A DNA stretch of 64,000 nt from Apus apus. Lineage: Eukaryota; Chordata; Aves; Apodiformes; Apodidae. Below the pieces are notes generated by a model that was given only the letters and a program-made list of their open reading frames with translations, was not told where the DNA came from and did not search any database. Shown here piece by piece: positions 1 to 12,614 of the stretch (positions are counted from its first letter, which is position 1; each line of letters starts with the position of its first letter). The DNA lies in the NCBI RefSeq assembly GCF_020740795.1, contig NC_067283.1:59055966-59119965 (forward strand), in the 5' to 3' direction. The position numbers were made by a program, and so were the translations under genes.

Positions 1-1237
1 GAAAAGATATGATTTAATGACATGTTTTCATACCCATCAAATCTATTATTTTCAGGAGTCATAATTTGTCTGAAAGATGTCTCAGTTGTTTCTTTGCTGA
101 CAAAAGAGCATGCCCTCTCAGTTATACTAGCAGGTTAGTGAGATATATTTTTTTATTGAGGTAAAAGTTTCTTTGTTCCACCTGTTACTTTACTAAGTCT
201 GCAATTGTTGTCAGCCAAACTGTGTTCACTTGTATAATGCCTGCTGAATCTGCAGTCACAATGAATGAGACAGTCCTGGAAGCCAAGTACATTCTCTGTG
301 GTCAAGAAAAAAATTGGATTAGATAGGCTCTAATTTTATTTGCAAAGACTATAGGAATAAAACAGCTGCTCTGGCATAGAAATTATCCGTCTCCTCTTCC
401 AGTCACAAGCACCAGAGTTCTTGACAATGAAGAAGGAACAATAGCACCTTAACACTTCACACTGGCCTGAATGTGCCTGACTGTAGTTTTAAAGAACTAT
501 GTGGCAATATGTGGACAGTGGAATGTAAATTATACAATTTGCACATATACGATGTTGGATACTGATTGCTTTCATCTGCTGAAAAATGCCGTTATAGGGA
601 ACAGGAGATAATATTGCGAATGTATATTCAGCACAGTATATTAGAGGAAAACTCTGAAAAACTTTGTAGAGATTGTTGCTGTTAGAGCCTGTTCATTAAG
701 TTTCCACACCTTGGGACAGGTGACACAGAATTACTTAAGTAGCCTACATTTTATAACATAAGCTACTCAGAGCTTCCACAGAATGTTTTTTTTAAGGGCA
801 AAGAAAGAGAAACAGAACAAATTATTCAAATTGTTATATAAAAAAAAAAGCTTTTATGGCATTTTTTTCATTTATAGCATTCCTTCACTAAGACAGGACT
901 GTTAACTCTGATTCGAACTAAGTGATGTTTATCACACAGCCAATCTTTGGACTATAAGGAACTCCAGCTTCTCTGGAACAGTACATTTGTTCACACACTC
1001 CTTATTGAGTGTAAAGCTTATAATAAAACAAGTTCAGATGGGATCAGAATAAAAAGTATGAATAATAAGATGCTGCTCAGTCAGCTCATTTTGACCAAAA
1101 AATACTTGATAGTGTTCATATAGTCTCTAAGCAGATTTTAGAGGCAGTTACTAGGAGCAGAAGCTAGCTGGATCCTGGAAGGCAACTACTTCTGCTTGGG
1201 AGTAGTAACCTACTTGCTTATCTCAGCAGGGATTTAC

Positions 1238-1335
1238 ACAAAATGCAAAATACAAACAAACCAAACCAAACAAACAAAAAAAAAAAACAATAACAAACCA
1301 CAAAACCCACAAACCAACAAAACCCACAAACCCCA
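1238..1335. repeat. A/C-rich low-complexity tract (CAAA/CAAAC)n
   Basis: Roughly 100 bases almost entirely of A and C, built from imperfect CAAA and CAAAC units with an internal A13 run. The hydrophobic open frames on the minus strand here are a by-product of the T/G-rich complement. Confidence 0.85.
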
Positions 1336-2962
1336 ATGACACAACAAGCAGTGCACTCCAATGAAGTTTGCATGTATTCTAAATATTCCTGCCAGGAAAT
1401 CAAGATGTGTATGCACAGTTACATAGATTGGGAAAGGCCAATCTCCTGTGGCAGTGGATAACTTAGTGCCTACGGAAGTTTGTTATCTTTGTGTTCCAGA
1501 AACTTGAAAATATCAGTGTCAGGAAGGTCAGACATACCCAACTGTACAGAATTTGTGTTAACATACTACTCTAGAAGCCAAAGGTATATAATATTTTTAG
1601 TCCTGCAACAACCCGAAAGATACAGTATTCACTGAAATATGTTATTGACAGTGCAGTATTCACCCAGATTGGCAAGCTGTACTGCACCTTGGAGTTGTAG
1701 TGGTGCAAGGTCATACCAAATAATTTTGGCATCTCCGGCAGCTTGCAATGTCTTGCCTAGGAGCATTTTTGCATTCCATAGACCTGTTTTGAGAACATAC
1801 CCAGTTTGAGGTGAGACCAGCACAACCTTTCTACCTTTTCTCTCTCTCATGCTCAGAGAAGCAAATATTCAGCAAAGTGAGTGATCAGCGCTTGCCAGGG
1901 ATGTGGAAGATAACTGTACAAGAGTGGTAGAGTAGAAGATCTGATCACTATCCAGGACTGTCCAAAACCAGACTTTGCCTTTATAATGACAGTCTCCACG
2001 TGGAAAATACCTGTTACAGCATGCCGCTCACCAGTAATGCCTCTTGCCTCTGCCATGCTTATCAGCAGTGGATGGAACAGGATGCTGTGTGATATGTCTG
2101 TGACAATTGGTGCTAAATTTCACTCATTTTTTTTATATTTGACTTGGTACAGTTGTACAAAGCTTGTTATGCACACTCCCACTGCCCAATGAACCTGACC
2201 AACCACACCTAATTGAAACTTTATTCAACATCGAAGTTCCTCTGTCCTTAGCAAAGTTTCTCTTCTATTGGTCTTATTACCATTTTGATTTTATAACCCT
2301 ATTTCTTTCCAAAAGTGAAGTCAGGCAATCTGGATCAAATTGTGATGAACATGGGTAGTTGTTGCAAACATATACAAAGCAGCAAATAACTTGTGAATCA
2401 GGATCACCTGCAAAGGAAGGGAGTGGCTTTGTACTCAGTCAAGTACTACTCACCAGTGGGCCAAAAAGGTAGGTGAGACCCAGCAGCAGAACTGTAGGAT
2501 TTCAAACCAAATTTCTTAGAACTCTCTGCTTAGTCTGTCCTGTGTGTGCAGATACTACCTCCCATACATGAAAACAACTTCAATACATAAAAGCATGTGA
2601 CAGCAGTTATTTTATCACCCTGGCTTTTACTAATTTGGCATATAAGTAGCTCAAACATTAGGGCTGTCATACTAGAGAAATGTGACTCTATCCAAGAATA
2701 ATACGATAACCCAAGGTGTATCTTTTATCTGTACTGATTGCTACATATGATTTTACATAGATGGCATTCTCTAAATCAAAGAAGGGTTTGGGTTTTTTCA
2801 CTCCATACCCCAAGGTTCATAAACAGAGAAAAATGTTTCTCTGTCCTATGTCAGTGTTTGGCCTTTGTATAGAAAGGTCACCTACAGTAATAAGAAATAT
2901 AAAAAAGACCAAGATACAATACAATGGCACATCTAAAAGACTGAAGTAAAGAGATTACAGAG

Positions 2963-2988
2963 AAAACAAAACAAAACAAAACAAAACA
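2963..2988. repeat. (AAAAC)5 microsatellite
   Basis: Five uninterrupted AAAAC units are directly visible. No transposon body was recognised beside it. Confidence 0.85.
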
Positions 2989-5178
2989 CATTCCTTTAGA
3001 TTGCTGCTGTGTCTTGCAGAAGCTCAGCAGAGCAAGTAAGAAAAAATCTTGCACGAGGGAGTAAGAGAAAAGCATGCTCGGTAGATCAGAAAAGACTCAG
3101 AGGAATGATACAAATTCAAAACATGAGGGATGTATTGTACCCATATATTGATAAGAATTTCATCTTTTGATAATTTACCATTTTTTTCATAGAGGATGTC
3201 TTAGGAATGCTACATATCTTCTTGGCTCTGTGTACTGGTACCACAGTTTAATCAGATTTGATAAGTGTTACCACATTTAGTGTTATTTTTGCTGTACACT
3301 CATGCAGTTTGCAATACTTGTAACAAGGCTGAAGTTTCCATGTTATTTCAGAGATTTTTAATATGCTATGGAGATATAAGAGCGTGATTCATTACCCAAA
3401 ACAGTATGAAGTGTATTCCACACTCAACAATATAAAAAAAATTAATACTATCCTTATAAAAATCTTGAACCAGGCTTTCATAACACTGTACATTCAAAAG
3501 ACTACCTTGTTATGTATTTCAAGAAAGTTGTTTACCTTTGCAACATCTCACTATCCTTTCCTCTCCCCACCTTTTATTTTCACAACATTAGAGTTACAAG
3601 ACAAAAAGAAGAAAAAGGTGCACTTGGTGTGCAGTGCTACTCTCCAGGTGTGATATGAAGGATCGCAGTAAAAAAAGGTTGCCCTGCCAACCTGGATAAA
3701 TTAATGACCATTGACAAGCTAGCTGTTCCTGTAAATATTGTAAAGCCACATAATCACAGTGTATTAGTGAAAAACTGAGGGTTATGTGTGCTCTTTCACT
3801 CTCTCCAAAATATAGTCTCTTTTCTCAGTATGTCTTTCTTCAAAACAGCCACCTAGATATAGTCCTTTTCAGGACGTTAACAGTCAACTAGGAAGAAGTG
3901 AAGAGATAAAGCACCATTACCAGGGACGCAGAGCTGGACACTGCTTCTGTTTGTACATACATACGGAAATAGGGAAGTTGCAACAAATGGTGTGCAGGAC
4001 AGGTGCAGGCAAGGTGGTAGGAAAGGCTTTTGATCCATGAAACAAAGGAAGACTGGAAAATTGTGATAGCACCCTTAGGTTAAATCTCCCTACCTGTGTA
4101 TGCTGTATTAATTTCTCTTGCCTGGACTTGGCCCCACGCATAGTTTTTGTCCTCTGCTTGTGGTTCAGGTTGATTCTCCAGTGTTTTTCAGGGTATTCTA
4201 GTTCTTCATATCACTATCAGGGTTTGAAAGATCCAATGTGTCTGACATTCTTGTATTTGTGTTACTGAGACTGCCAAAGACTAGTTAGGAAAATGCTGCC
4301 AAACTTCTCATAGAAATAGCAGACCATGGTAATTGTCATCCAAGATCTACTTATGAAGTATTTAGTAAAACCAGAGTTCATCCCATGTATTCCTTCATCT
4401 GCATAATGATGGTTGGTTATATAACTGCAGATCAGTTAAAGTAATGCAGATAATTCTGGTGGAAAAAATCTCCCCTTCAAGCTTCTCAGTATATATCCCA
4501 GCCAACACCGTATATGGCAGGTGAAGCACCAAGGCATGACTATGTAGAAGCCTTCATATCAATGTTTAAACGGCACAATAACCATCTCTTTACCATGACT
4601 CCAGGGCAGTAGAGGCAACGCAGATGTAAAGAAAGCCTAGAAACAGCAAAACATGGTAGAAAAACAGTTGCAGGTTTTGAGTCTTGCAGCATGTTGCACT
4701 GTAGAATCATCCATACTGATTTTGGGGCAAGTAAACTTGTAATATTATTTAAGTAAACTGCCAATCATAAAAGCACAATTTAATTCCAGATAATATACAA
4801 TAAAGCATTCTAATCTGGATGCAAGGCATTGTAAGATAAAGGAACGCGAGGTAACCCACAACAGATTTCAGATGTAGACAAATGCTAATGACCTCATAAC
4901 TAAGAATGCTCCAAAAGCTATTTTTCTTTAACCTTTAATAGCCCTATAATACTTTTATTAGCTTTATACCATAACATAATTCTGAGAAAAACAACAGACT
5001 CAAAAGGAAAATATTCAGAAAGGCTTTAATGTTTAAATGTGAAAAACAAACACTTGTAACATATATGACATGTCAGTTATGTCTTAAGTACCTATACATG
5101 GACATATTTGGGGTTTACTGCTTTATGTTTATATAGTGTAGTATGAATGGTGTTACTTTATCAGCCAGTAAGCAGTTA

Positions 5179-5241
5179 CTGCCATCTATTGGAGAAACTA
5201 TTTAAATACAGAAATTGTATTATACTGCCAGCAAGGGGCAC
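5179..5241. promoter_or_regulatory. divergent pair of CTCF-like motifs (tentative)
   Basis: Two 14-mers each match the core consensus I remember for CTCF (CCASYAGRKGGCRS) with one mismatch. CCAATAGATGGCAG is on the minus strand at 5179-5192, and CCAGCAAGGGGCAC is on the plus strand at 5228-5241. They point away from each other 35 bases apart. Motif matching alone is weak evidence, and old repeats often carry such motifs. Confidence 0.25.
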
Positions 5242-5322
5242 ATTACAGGTAAGGCAGTTTTAACAAAACAAATTTTTGCAGCTCCACTTTACAACTGTTG
5301 TTGAAGATTGCTTTTAAGATAC

Positions 5323-5353
5323 TGTTGTAGCCCCCCAGTACCGGCTTGCGACA
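5323..5353 (+). mobile_element. 31-bp LTR remnant between 7-bp direct repeats
   Basis: A 31-bp segment begins with TG and ends with CA. Its last 27 bases match the last 27 bases of the solo LTR at 16980-18062 with one mismatch (5327-5353 versus 18036-18062). GATAC lies immediately on both sides (5318-5322 and 5354-5358), and the wider direct repeat AGATACT is at 5317-5323 and 5353-5359. The simplest reading is a solo LTR that lost all but its ends and kept its 5-bp target duplication. An alternative is a filler insertion copied from an LTR end during break repair. Confidence 0.6.
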
Positions 5354-5359
5354 GATACT

Positions 5360-8046
5360 AAATAACTGTAAATCATTTCATGCCAAATCATTTCACATCA
5401 AGTCATGTGATACTTTGTATCACACATCTGTGCTGACTGCTGACTGCTACTGTGCTGCCTGTCATCTCTACTCTTTCACTTCTCTTCCTGTGACAGCTCT
5501 TCACAACAACAGCTCCTCTTGCAGATGTTTTTTAACATAACACAGTTCTGGTTTGTTCATATATTATTCCCATTAAAACATGTTCCCAGAAGCAACAATA
5601 ATGAACAACAAATTTACTTCAGCCAACCTCAGAAATTGTTCTTCCTGTGAGTGCAAACCACTAGCATCAGAAGAGGCTGGTATGGACTAGTGAACTCAAG
5701 CTGCTGAGGTAACAGATAATAGTCAGTAACCATTCACCAGCTAAACTGTGGTAAATGAGTATGTGCGTCCTATTAGCCTTCCCTAAAACACACTGTAAAA
5801 TAAACTGTTATCTCAAATCCTACTGTAAGACTTGTCACAAGCCAGAAAACTAAGATTAATTTCTCTTAATTTTAGAGGCAACACAAATACTCTGTTCTCC
5901 TATAAGATCCCCTTCTAAGCCATAGAGAGAAAATCATTATAGAGATTGTCCCTACAACTTGTCTTAGATATTGTCCTATAAGATGAAGTATCATGTGGAG
6001 AGGTCTTTCTTCAAAGACAGCAAAGAGAGTTTAGATTTGAAGATCCAGTTTTGAGATGCCTCAGTGTAAGATAAAGTGGTGTACATCATTCCCAAAAAGT
6101 GAGTGGCTTCTGCACCATTCTGCCTATAACTCCCTCATCTTCCTGTCTTCAGCATGTCCCATGTCAGCTACTGTCTGCAGTACATTTTGGACCTTTCCAT
6201 GGTCCAAAAAAATAGTTACTAAAATAACAGAAACCTGGCTTAGCAACAAACATGTCAAGCTTTCTGCCTTGCTAGTGAGTTAAATCAGGTCTCAGGAGAG
6301 TCTGACAAGCATCAGACCTGCACAAAGGACAAGTAGTAGCATGTGACCTGGAAGAAGTCAAGACAGAGTAAAGCAGGGCTCTATACAAAAAATAACACAT
6401 CCAGAAAGTACTTGGACAGAGAAAAGAGCAAATAAGGTTGGTGGTTCTCTTCGCAAAAATAATAGAGTTGCTCACTTGTCAAGAGCACTTCTGGACCTTG
6501 AGTTATCTCTGAGAGCAAGCTGCACAGAAGTAATTTTTTATACCTACTCTACAGCTTGAGTAGAATTTCCAGATAGTGACCAAGAGAGCCCAATATTAAA
6601 TCATAAAATAACAAAATAAATCTGTGAGATATCTTAAATATGCTAGTATCTATGTTAGTAACTATCCCTTACTCTATAAAATCCCTTACATGTCTAAACA
6701 TCAGATTTACAGTCTAAACACCTGTATAAATTGGCTTAGTTTTTGAAATTCAGTTTCTTTTCAAATTTTGTTTTAAGTCTGTACTGTACAGATATGTAAC
6801 ACTTCTAAGTTGGATACTATTTTACTTCAAAAGTTGAATCCAAATGTATAAATTGAAGGACAGGCAGGGAAATTGAAGGACACTGCAGACGCACTGTTCT
6901 TAACATTATGGTCTGTAAGTCAGTTAGACTATAATCAGAAACTGGAAAACAAAGCACCTAGGAGTTCATTCACCCAGATGACTTCCAAGAGCCCCTAAGA
7001 TCACGAAAGAAATGAGATAGAGTACATGAACATCAAGACAACTGAGAGCAAGTATGTTTAATCCCTGTTTAATATCAATGAACACAAAAGTGAAAAAAAA
7101 CAATGAGAAAAGGACTTCATAGTTTTATATTTATATATATGTATACAAACAAATATACATATTATATATGTGTATATACATAAATGCTAGAACTGAAGTT
7201 AGAATTTAATGGAAGTCAGTGGCACCTAATTTATTATTTCAGTCATGAAACTCAGAATTTTAAGATATTTTAGAGAAATTAGGCACAGAAAGTTCATTGA
7301 AATTAAAAAGAATTCTAGAACTTTACTAAACTCTTTAGCAAATTGTCTCCCCAGTTCAAGTGCTTACCATAATATGACAATGGAGTCTTGAATACTTTTA
7401 CACCTTTCAGTGTTCTGCTCCAGACCCTAAAGTATACTCTGATTCATTGTTGGCAAATGCACCCAGCAAAATGTGTAAAAATTGCCTTGGCAAGATAACA
7501 CTTTCTCAGGATAGTCTTATATTAAGAAGCAAATAGATTTTATTTTATTTTTTTTTAAGCTATATAGCTGATTAAATGGTAAAAGAAAACAGCTAAGCAG
7601 CTAATACAGTAAGTCACTGGAATCTAACCCCTGCATGTTAGGCTTTTTAAGTGACCCAAATCTGATAGTCCTAATATTATTCACTCCCAACCACTATTAT
7701 ACTGGGCTCAACCTGAACATCTAACCTGACGCAACTGCCAATTTTCTGCTGTTTCCAAAATGGAGACAAAAAAAAGAGAAAAGACACCACCTTTTTTTTT
7801 TACTAATTTTTTTACTAGTTCTTCACCACAATGAAGAGTACAGGTCTGAAACGAGAATTAGTCTCCAGCATTCCAGACTTTTTTCTGTTTAGACACAGAA
7901 CACAACACAGTAGGCTATATACGTGGCTTTGCAAACCAAAAGAATATTTTTGAATTCTGAAACAATTTCTTAGGTCTCTAAATTATTTTTACCATTGTTT
8001 GCATCTCTGGTAATATAATTCTTTTTTGTTTAAATGAAAGCCTAGA
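5360..8046. other. AT-rich intergenic DNA, no gene recognised
   Basis: No exon-like open frame with splice sites and no recognisable transposon was found on either strand. Poly-T and TA-rich patches are scattered through it. Confidence 0.6.
7123..7184. repeat. TA-rich low-complexity tract
   Basis: Alternating TA/ATAC-type sequence of about 60 bases, imperfect. Confidence 0.75.
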
Positions 8047-8047
8047 T

Positions 8048-9592
8048 CACAGAATCATAGAATTTCAGGGGCTGGAAGGGACCTCGAAAGATCATCTAGT
8101 CCAACCCCGCTGCCAGAGCAGGGTCACCCAGAGCACATCACACAGGAATGCATCCAGGCGGGTTTTGAATGTCTCCAGCAAAGGAGACTCCACAACCTCT
8201 CTGGGCAGCCTGTTGCAGGGCTCTGTCACTCTCACAGTAAAGAAGTTCTTCCTGATATTTACACGGAACCTCCTATGCTCCAGTTTGCACCCATTGACCC
8301 TTGTCCTATCCCTGGTCATCACTGAAAAAAGCCTGGCTCCATCCGCCAGATACTCACCCTTAACGTATTTGTAAACATTGATGAGGTTGCCCCTCAGTCT
8401 CCTCCAAGCTAAAGAGACCCAGCTCCCTCAGCCTTTCCACATAAGGGAGATGTTCCACTCCCTTAATCATCTTTGTGGCTCTGCACTGGACTCTTTCAAG
8501 CAGTTCCCTGTCCTTCTTGAACTGAGGGGCCCAGAACTGGACACAATATTCCAGATGCAGCCTCACCAAGGCAGAATAGAGGGGGAGGAGAACATCTGTT
8601 GACCTACTAACCACACCCTTTCTAATACACCCCAGGATGCCATTGGCCTTCTTGGCTATAAGGGCACATTGCTGGCTTATGGTCATCCTCCTGTCCACCA
8701 GGACCCCCAGTTCCCTTTCTCCTACACTGCTCTCCATAAGTCAGCCCCCAACCTGTACTGGTACATGGGGTTGTTCTTCCCCAGATGCAAGACTCTACAC
8801 TTGCCCTTCTTGAGTTTCACCGAGTTTCTCCCCAACCAACTCCAACCTATCTAGGTCTTGCTGAATGGCAGCACAACCTTCTGGTGTGTCAGCCACTCCT
8901 CCCAGTTTAGTGTCATCAGCAAACTTGCTTAGGGTACACTCGGTTCCTTTATCCAGGTCGTTGATGAAAATACTGAATAGTACTGGTCCCAGTACCAACC
9001 CCTGAGGAACTCCACTAGTCACCGACCTCCAACTAGATTTTGTCCCATTGACCACAACTCTCTGACTCCTGTTTATCAAGAAGTTATCATCAAGGCATCG
9101 GAGGAACCTCCTAGACTGTGAATGCCTGGCTGTGTAGGCCTTCCAGCGAATATTGGGGTAGTTAAAATTCCTCATGAGGACCAAGGCCTGTAGTTACGAG
9201 GCTGCTTTCAGCTGCCTGTAGAAAGCTTCATCAACTCCCTCGTCCTAATCGTAAGGTCTGTAACAGACCCCCACAACTGTATCACCCATGCCAGCCTGCC
9301 TCTTAATTCGTACCCACAGACTTTCCACTTGCCTCTCATCAGCCATCTGGACAGAACTCAATACATTCTAGTTGCTCTCTTACATAAAGAGCAACTCCGC
9401 TGCCTCACTTTGCCGACCTGTCTTTCCTAAAAAGGACATAGCCATCCATGACCACATTCCAGTCATGTGAGCTGTCCCACCATGTCTCAGTAACTGCCGC
9501 CAGATCATATGCCTTAGAGCACACACAGACCTCTAACTCCTCCTGTTTATTCCCCATGCTGCCTGCATTGGTGTGCAGGTATTTCAGTCAAT
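8048..9592 (-). mobile_element. CR1 LINE, antisense, 5'-truncated with an internal deletion
   Basis: The plus strand shows the complement of a CR1 3' end (CAGAATCATAGAATTTC, then the GGAAGGGACC block). On the minus strand, read from right to left, there are pieces of the ORF2 endonuclease (about 9570-9110), reverse transcriptase (about 9080-8360) and the ORF2 C-terminus (8322-8092). Homology to the CR1 at 21.4-25.2 kb stops near 9592 inside the endonuclease, so this is a 5' truncation. About 1.2 kb between endonuclease and RT is missing. Stops and frameshifts break the frame, so it is dead. Confidence 0.93.
8795..9184 (-). pseudogene. CR1 ORF2 fragment: endonuclease fused to RT
   Basis: This 129-residue open frame begins in the endonuclease (around the position of the GDFN motif, here MRNFNYPN), runs through [12 protein letters not shown], then passes directly into the RT segment [13 protein letters not shown]. 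It carries GVPQG and the FADD catalytic motif ([10 protein letters not shown]). In the less deleted CR1 at 21.4-25.2 kb the same two blocks lie about 1.2 kb apart (near 23.7 and 24.9 kb). The frame is kept across the deletion by chance or because the deletion length is a multiple of three. The upstream endonuclease and the downstream C-terminus are in other frames, so no functional product is expected. Confidence 0.85.
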
Positions 9593-9704
9593 GTACAGGC
9601 ATTTAACTCAATGAAATGACATTGCTACTTAAATGAGGAAAGACCACGAGGGCTGGGATTTAGCTTAGCAAAGATGGCTCAAGGCAGATCCTATCAATTG
9701 TTTG

Positions 9705-9835
9705 TATAGAATCATACAATGCTTTAAAGATCATCTAGTTCCAACCCCCTTGCATGAGCAGGGACAGCTCAAATTGCTCAAAGCTGCACCCAGCCTGACC
9801 TTGAACACTTCCAGGGACGGGGCATGCACAAGATG
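9705..9835 (-). mobile_element. CR1 3'-end fragment, antisense
   Basis: Starts with GAATCATACAATG and continues through ATCATCTAGTTCCAAC and CTTCCAGGGACGGGGC, the usual last 130 bases of a CR1 in reverse complement. It is a separate insertion from the neighbouring copy, since the 3' tail occurs again. Confidence 0.88.
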
Positions 9836-10639
9836 CACATCCACAAAATGTGCAAAGTATTTATCTATCACATGTCCATTTTTGCTTTTGTGGCTTTGCC
9901 ATTATTATATTTTTTCTTTTAATGCTCCATACATTTTTGTGGTCTGTGGTCTGATGTCTGCATGTTCAATTCCTGAATTGCTCTGCTGGCTTCATTTGAG
10001 TTACTGCTGAATTATGTATTTGTAAATAAGAGAAGAAATAAGCCCTGGAAGTTTATTTTTTAGTTAATGAATTCCTGCTCAACAAGTTTCATCTACAGGG
10101 CTTTACAGCATGCTGCTGTCTGTGTAGTTTCCTCTCGGTGGAAATAATCCTGTTAATCATTGCCCTGACTTCTTTTTTGAAGTATAAGTTTTTTTGTACC
10201 ACTTCTACAGTTGTTATCAATTTGCAGATGGAAAGTCCCAATTTCAGGTACAAAGGTGACTAGAACTTGGTATGAAGGTTTTAAGAAACCTATTAAAATA
10301 ATAATTACCCTAAGTATGATTGTAGTGTGTAAACATTGAATAGATTCTGACTACCCTCTTAGCACCCAGCCTCTCAGTTCAATCTCTTTAGAATGCTCCT
10401 GTAGTTACTAGAGAACCTGCTTCAGTGAGCAGTTCAAAGCTCTATGTTTAGTCTTTTGCTCTGCTTTGTCCTTCAAGGAATCTCTCCTTTCTGCCCATCA
10501 AAAGGAAAACTTAAGGATGCTTTCCCTGGCTGAGAGGAGTGGGTGGGTTTGTTTTTTTTAGTCATGAAGTCAGTTCTTGGAGAGGTGTGCTCGTGCTCAC
10601 CTCTGAGGAAGAATGCTCTTGAGCAAGCAGGGAATCCAC
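9836..10639. other. unique-looking intergenic DNA
   Basis: No gene, LTR or CR1 block was recognised on either strand in these roughly 800 bases. Confidence 0.55.
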
Positions 10640-11145
10640 ACAAACCTTAGTGACCACAGAACTGCACCTTACAGTATGGTATCCAGTGGATGGACAAGAG
10701 GCAATGGGCATGAATTGAAACACAGAATCAACGAATGTTAAGGGTTGGAAGGGACCTCCAGAGATCATCGAGTCCAATCCCCCTGCCAGAGCAGGACCAA
10801 GAAAAACTATGGCAGATCACTCAGAAAGGCATCCAGAGAAGGAGATTCCACAACCTCTCTGGGAAGCCTGTTCCAGTGCTCTGTAACCCTCACAGTAAAG
10901 AAGTTCTTCCTCATGTTGAGGTGGAACTTCCTGTGCTTGAGTTTGAATCCATTGCTGCTCGTCGTATCAAGTGCACGAGTGAAAAGAGGTTGTAAATACA
11001 AGAAATACCATTTAAATAGAAGGAAAAAACCCAACATTCTTATGGTAAGGGTTGTCAAACACTGGAACAGGTTGCATAGAGAGGTTGCAGAGTCTCCATC
11101 CTTGGAGATATTCAAAAAAGGGCTAGACAATGCTTTAAGAACATC
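10640..11145 (+). mobile_element. CR1 3' region, sense, split by an antisense CR1
   Basis: Sense CR1 ORF2 C-terminal code is seen on both sides of an insertion. TRGNGHELKH is encoded near 10692-10721, and [10 protein letters not shown] followed by [12 protein letters not shown] and [16 protein letters not shown] is encoded from about 11000 to 11130. The two blocks are adjacent in intact CR1 copies. The left end is only approximate. Confidence 0.8.
10721..10992 (-). mobile_element. CR1 3' fragment, antisense, inserted in a sense CR1
   Basis: The plus strand shows the complement of a CR1 3' end: CACAGAATCAACGAATG, GGTTGGAAGGGACCTCC, then the C-terminal coding block. Its minus-strand frame includes [20 protein letters not shown]. 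The two ends are flanked by similar short sequences, TTGAAACACAG on the left and TTGTAAATACAAG on the right, which look like a decayed target-site duplication. Because sense CR1 flanks it on both sides, both strands of 10.7-11.1 kb encode CR1 C-terminal sequence. Confidence 0.85.
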
Positions 11146-11149
11146 TATT

Positions 11150-12614
11150 CCGTATACAACAAAACAGAATACTACTCTACGACAAACCTATGGATAAATA
11201 CCAAAGCGAGAACTATTTTGTTGCACAGGAACAGAGCAAGTAAGATTGAGACAACGCATTTCCAGTGCACTTAAGACATGCATTATATTACAGTCCTGAA
11301 TAATCCTATCAAACTGGTACATCTAATGCTACAGAGAAGCTAAAAAAACTTGCACTCATAATGAGACTGACATACCTACCTTGACAGGTAGAAATCTGGT
11401 TAAACTGTTTAATGCTATTTTTTCACTAATTGTGTTGTTTCATTAACTTAATTGTCATCTTAGACCCTAACCTGGACTCTGCAATGGTTGAAAATTATTC
11501 TATGAGTCATCCTATTGAAGCCAGTTATTTGATAAGAAAAAAGAAGAAATAATTACTGGACCTACTAGCAAAAAGTGTCAGATTGGTTGCTTTGAAAGTG
11601 ATAACTGGAAAAAAAACCTGGCTGCAATTTTTTTAAAGTTATTTTAGAGGAGGTTTCATTTATTTGTCCCCACTGCTTTCCAAATTTGACTTTTGAGCTT
11701 TTTTCTTGTAACCTATAAAATGAAAATGAAAACCTTGAGTGTTAATTTCAAAGTAACTGATGTGACTTTAATAGATTGATGAGTTATATTGGTTCTTAAG
11801 CTAGTGACAATATGAGGTGTTTGCCTTACCTAGCTCTGATGGTATAGATTCATCATGAGCTTACTTTTGCAGACTTAATGTGAGCAGATCCATTCTTGTT
11901 GAAGAGTTTCTTCTTTTTTTTCTGTTTATTCTAAGAAATTCACTACTCAGGATCAGGCTTTTTAATGGTTCTTTACCAAGAAGCCACAAATCTGATTCAT
12001 GGTTTAGTCGTTAATCCAACTCCCATTAAACCATGGAAATACTCTCTGTTGATACCAGAATGAAATGTATCAGATTAATAATCAATACAATGAAAATATT
12101 TTAGCAAGAGAAGTAAAACCAGCTGGACAATCAATGCTCAAGAGAGTTCATCTTTACATCAGTTTTTTAAAGGGCAGGCAGTACTGTCAGGTAAAAAGGG
12201 AAGACACTTTCATGGCTAAAGATGGACAGGCATTCTTTTTTTTTAGTATAGCAACATGGTTAAAATATAGTGGACTTTAAGGACTATTTATTAAATCTGG
12301 GTATAAGTTTGCTGTTTTAAACTGAAACTTGGTAAAAACTGATCAGCCACATTCACAGCCCACAAACATATTAGCTTAAAACCTTCCTACATGAGTTTAA
12401 AAAAAGGGAGTGCAATAAGCTAAACTATCTTATTTTCCATGCACTTTTCAGAATGCAATTAGTTTCTCATCATCACCGAATATTTCAAGTTATTAGTTTA
12501 CAAAGGGTGGCAAAGGAGTTTGCTTAACAATACTGTGCCTGTATGTGATGAAGGAAGACAACTGCAAAAATTCTGCACTAGCTGGCAGATAGCAACAGTG
12601 ATAACAGCATTTTC
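11150..12614. other. unique-looking intergenic DNA
   Basis: About 1.5 kb without a recognisable gene or transposon on either strand. Sequence is AT-rich with short T runs. Confidence 0.55.

Larger units (their letters stand above)
1..5322. other. AT-rich intergenic DNA, no gene recognised
   Basis: I read both strands and found no exon with splice signals, no long conserved reading frame and no recognisable transposon. The short open frames here have no domain features. The content is AT-rich single-copy-looking sequence with a few simple repeats listed separately. Very old, unrecognisable repeats could be present. Confidence 0.6.
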
